This document shows, piece by piece, positions 62,683-64,000 of a stretch of DNA of 64,000 bases. The notes under the pieces are model-generated. The model made no database searches. It saw only the letters and a list, made by a program, of their open reading frames with translations, and was not told the origin of the DNA. The position numbers were made by a program, and so were the translations under genes. The stretch spans positions 1-64,000 of the forward strand of contig DASPIK010000002.1 in NCBI GenBank assembly GCA_035629075.1, written 5' to 3'. Position 1 is the stretch's first letter, and each line of letters opens with the position of its first letter. This stretch comes from JAEZPW01 sp035629075 (GTDB lineage Bacteria > Acidobacteriota > Terriglobia > Terriglobales > Acidobacteriaceae).

Positions 62683-63774
62683 TCAGTCACTGGCTGCAAA
62701 CTTTTGTCCTCCATCAACTAGCGAGTCGATGACGTCAACAGCCTCCGCTGCGTTTTGAGCGTATGCATCAGCTTCAGTGTGCTCCCACACATCCGGTTCG
62801 TTCGCAAAAGCTTGCCCGCCAACGATGACGGTCGCCTTGGGAACTAACGCATTCACTGCGACGGTGGTTTGACGCACGGATTCAATATTGAACGGCATCG
62901 TGGCGGAGAGCGCGATCACATCAGGCCTCAACACCGAGGCGAGTTGGAACAGTGCGGCACCGGGCGTATTCGCCCCCAGGTAGAACACCTCCCACCCATC
63001 GAGTTCCATCAAGTCCGCCAGCATCCTGATCCCAACGTCGTGGTACTCATTGGCCACGGAGGCTGCTATTACCCGGCGGTCGCGCTTAGGGGTTCTCACC
63101 GCCGCGGCAGTGAGTCGAGTCATCGTCCATTGAACCGCTTGTGTGCAGTAATGCTCGTGTGCGGCAGTGATCCTGTTCATCTGCCACAACCGACCAACTT
63201 CCCGCTGGCTAGGCTCAATGATGGACTGGCAGATGACTCCAAGAGCCATCCCCTTAGCCATCAGTTCTGAAAGCATTTCCGCCGCTTGATCCCGTCGGCC
63301 ACTCAGCAGCAGATTGAGGAAGGTTCGCGCAACTTCCACGTGTGGCGCTGAGTCAGGTAGAAACGTCGGTATGTCCGGCAGTTGTCCCCGAGTTCTCGCT
63401 AATGCAGAGGTGATGATTTCGCTCGCGACTGCAGAAGTCGGTTCCGGAAGCCGCTCCTGAACTACCCCCCTGAGCAGTTCCAGTTTCCGCGCGAATTCCT
63501 GCGGCTCGATCCCTCGACTCGCGAGCATGGATGCGCGCCAGTCAACGTACCGGGCAAACAGCGATGGGCGTCCCGTGGTAATCGCTTCAGATAGAAAGCA
63601 CAGGTGGTACTCGGTATCCTCCTCGCATTGTGACCGTCCCACCTTGCGATACCCAAACGACTCAGGTCCTTGGGCCAGATGTCGCTTAGCCGTTTCAGCC
63701 GCAAGTTCGCGAATAGAGTCGTCGAGTGGAGCTGAGCGCTCTGTTGACCAGGTCAACATTGGACATGCCTGCAC
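62683..63774 (-). CDS. Stand-alone cobalamin-binding protein with CarH-type light-sensor motifs
   Basis: The C-terminal half matches the B12-binding unit of CarH/LitR photoreceptors: a helical cap with W197-x9-E207-H208 (LWQMNRITAAHEHYC) and a Rossmann-like B12 domain with the axial-ligand motif E243-x-H245-x-x-G248 (NEYHDVG) plus VIVGGQAF. The spacings agree with CarH, where the W-x9-EH motif shields adenosylcobalamin and responds to light. No MerR-type DNA-binding domain is present. Instead residues 1-150 hold a helical region (EYHLCFLSEAITTGRPSLFARYVDWRASMLASRGI) reminiscent of RsbR-type N-terminal domains. It may signal by protein contact. Start GTG 63774 is used; ATG 63759 is an alternative. 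Confidence 0.85.
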   Translation of the reverse strand: MQACPMLTWSTERSAPLDDSIRELAAETAKRHLAQGPESFGYRKVGRSQCEEDTEYHLCFLSEAITTGRPSLFARYVDWRASMLASRGIEPQEFARKLELLRGVVQERLPEPTSAVASEIITSALARTRGQLPDIPTFLPDSAPHVEVARTFLNLLLSGRRDQAAEMLSELMAKGMALGVICQSIIEPSQREVGRLWQMNRITAAHEHYCTQAVQWTMTRLTAAAVRTPKRDRRVIAASVANEYHDVGIRMLADLMELDGWEVFYLGANTPGAALFQLASVLRPDVIALSATMPFNIESVRQTTVAVNALVPKATVIVGGQAFANEPDVWEHTEADAYAQNAAEAVDVIDSLVDGGQKFAASD

Positions 63775-63882
63775 GGTGCGTGGATCGGAGCATGTTGCGA
63801 GCGTGCATTATAGGCACAAACGCGAATACCGCGTTGGAAACGGCCTAACCGGGGTACGTTTCGGCTCGATCTAGTCCAAACG

Positions 63883-63906
63883 AAAAGAGCGCGCCGAAGC
63901 GCGCCC
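63883..63906 (-). terminator. Intrinsic terminator after guaA
   Basis: On the minus strand GGGCGCGC and GCGCGCTC flank a TTCG loop and are followed by TTTT. It lies about 40 bases beyond the guaA stop codon. Confidence 0.85.
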
Positions 63907-63945
63907 GAATCGTCAAGTCATTCAATGACCGTATCTGGAAAATTT

Positions 63946-64000
63946 TCACTCCCACTCGATTGTTCCCGGCGGCTTAGATGTCGTGTCGTAGACAACGCGG
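63946..64000 (-). CDS. guaA: GMP synthase (glutamine-hydrolysing), C-terminal codons only
   Basis: The last 17 codons on the minus strand read RVVYDTTSKPPGTIEWE followed by TGA. This is the highly conserved C-terminus of GuaA, which forms part of the dimer and XMP-binding region. GuaA converts XMP to GMP in purine synthesis. The rest of the gene lies beyond the right edge of the window. Confidence 0.93.
   Translation of the reverse strand, partial: RVVYDTTSKPPGTIEWE

Overview
The window reads as a contiguous stretch of bacterial chromosome, most likely from an acidobacterium of the class Terriglobia (Koribacter-like). This rests on gene families I associate with that group: two VWFA-related secreted proteins in tandem, a lactonase-type beta-propeller lipoprotein, a FecR-domain protein and an amidase-GerMN-murI row. 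The taxonomy is inference. No rRNA or tRNA gene was recognised and no transposon or CRISPR array was seen. Most genes lie on the minus strand in tight, often ATGA-overlapping operons.

Region 1-7.5 kb: the 3' part of murA, a beta-propeller gene broken by two compensating frameshifts, pnp and rpsO with hairpins between them, and a zinc-ribbon/Sel1 membrane protein. Region 7.6-13.3 kb: one minus-strand operon, metY-metX-lysC-hom, carrying aspartate carbon and sulfide to homocysteine. Upstream of metY lies the most striking object in the window: a promoter, a 24-codon leader ORF packed with Met and Cys codons, and three mutually exclusive RNA helices ending in a strong intrinsic terminator. This is what a ribosome-mediated methionine/cysteine attenuator should look like.

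Region 13.4-21.5 kb: CNNM/CBS protein, ybeY and phoH (RNA maturation cluster), then mreD, mreC and mreB (cell shape) and a FecR-type protein. Region 21.7-24.3 kb: an aldehyde dehydrogenase and a secreted protein with a duplicated domain. Region 24.5-33.9 kb: a surface-polysaccharide operon with the three-enzyme set for UDP-L-FucNAc-type sugars and three GT4 glycosyltransferases, followed by an alpha/beta hydrolase and argD.

Region 34-42 kb: a PDZ-GAF-PAS histidine kinase with an NtrC-type response regulator, MlaE/MlaF lipid-transport components (MlaF lacks the usual catalytic glutamate), and an ABC exporter. Region 42.2-50.9 kb: a nine-gene minus-strand respiratory operon. A PQQ alcohol dehydrogenase with the lanthanide-type Asp-Tyr-Asp signature, its XoxJ-like partner and a cytochrome c lead directly into caa3 oxidase subunits II, I and III, a small membrane protein, a frameshifted ctaG and a last cytochrome c. 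The order implies alcohol oxidation in the periplasm feeding the terminal oxidase.

Region 51-64 kb: a haloperoxidase-like hydrolase, two VWA proteins, a plus-strand operon (DUF1015, amidase, GerMN, murI), a small secreted protein, rph, class II fructose-bisphosphate aldolase, a LacD-type aldolase, a stand-alone cobalamin-binding protein with CarH light-sensor motifs, and the last codons of guaA.
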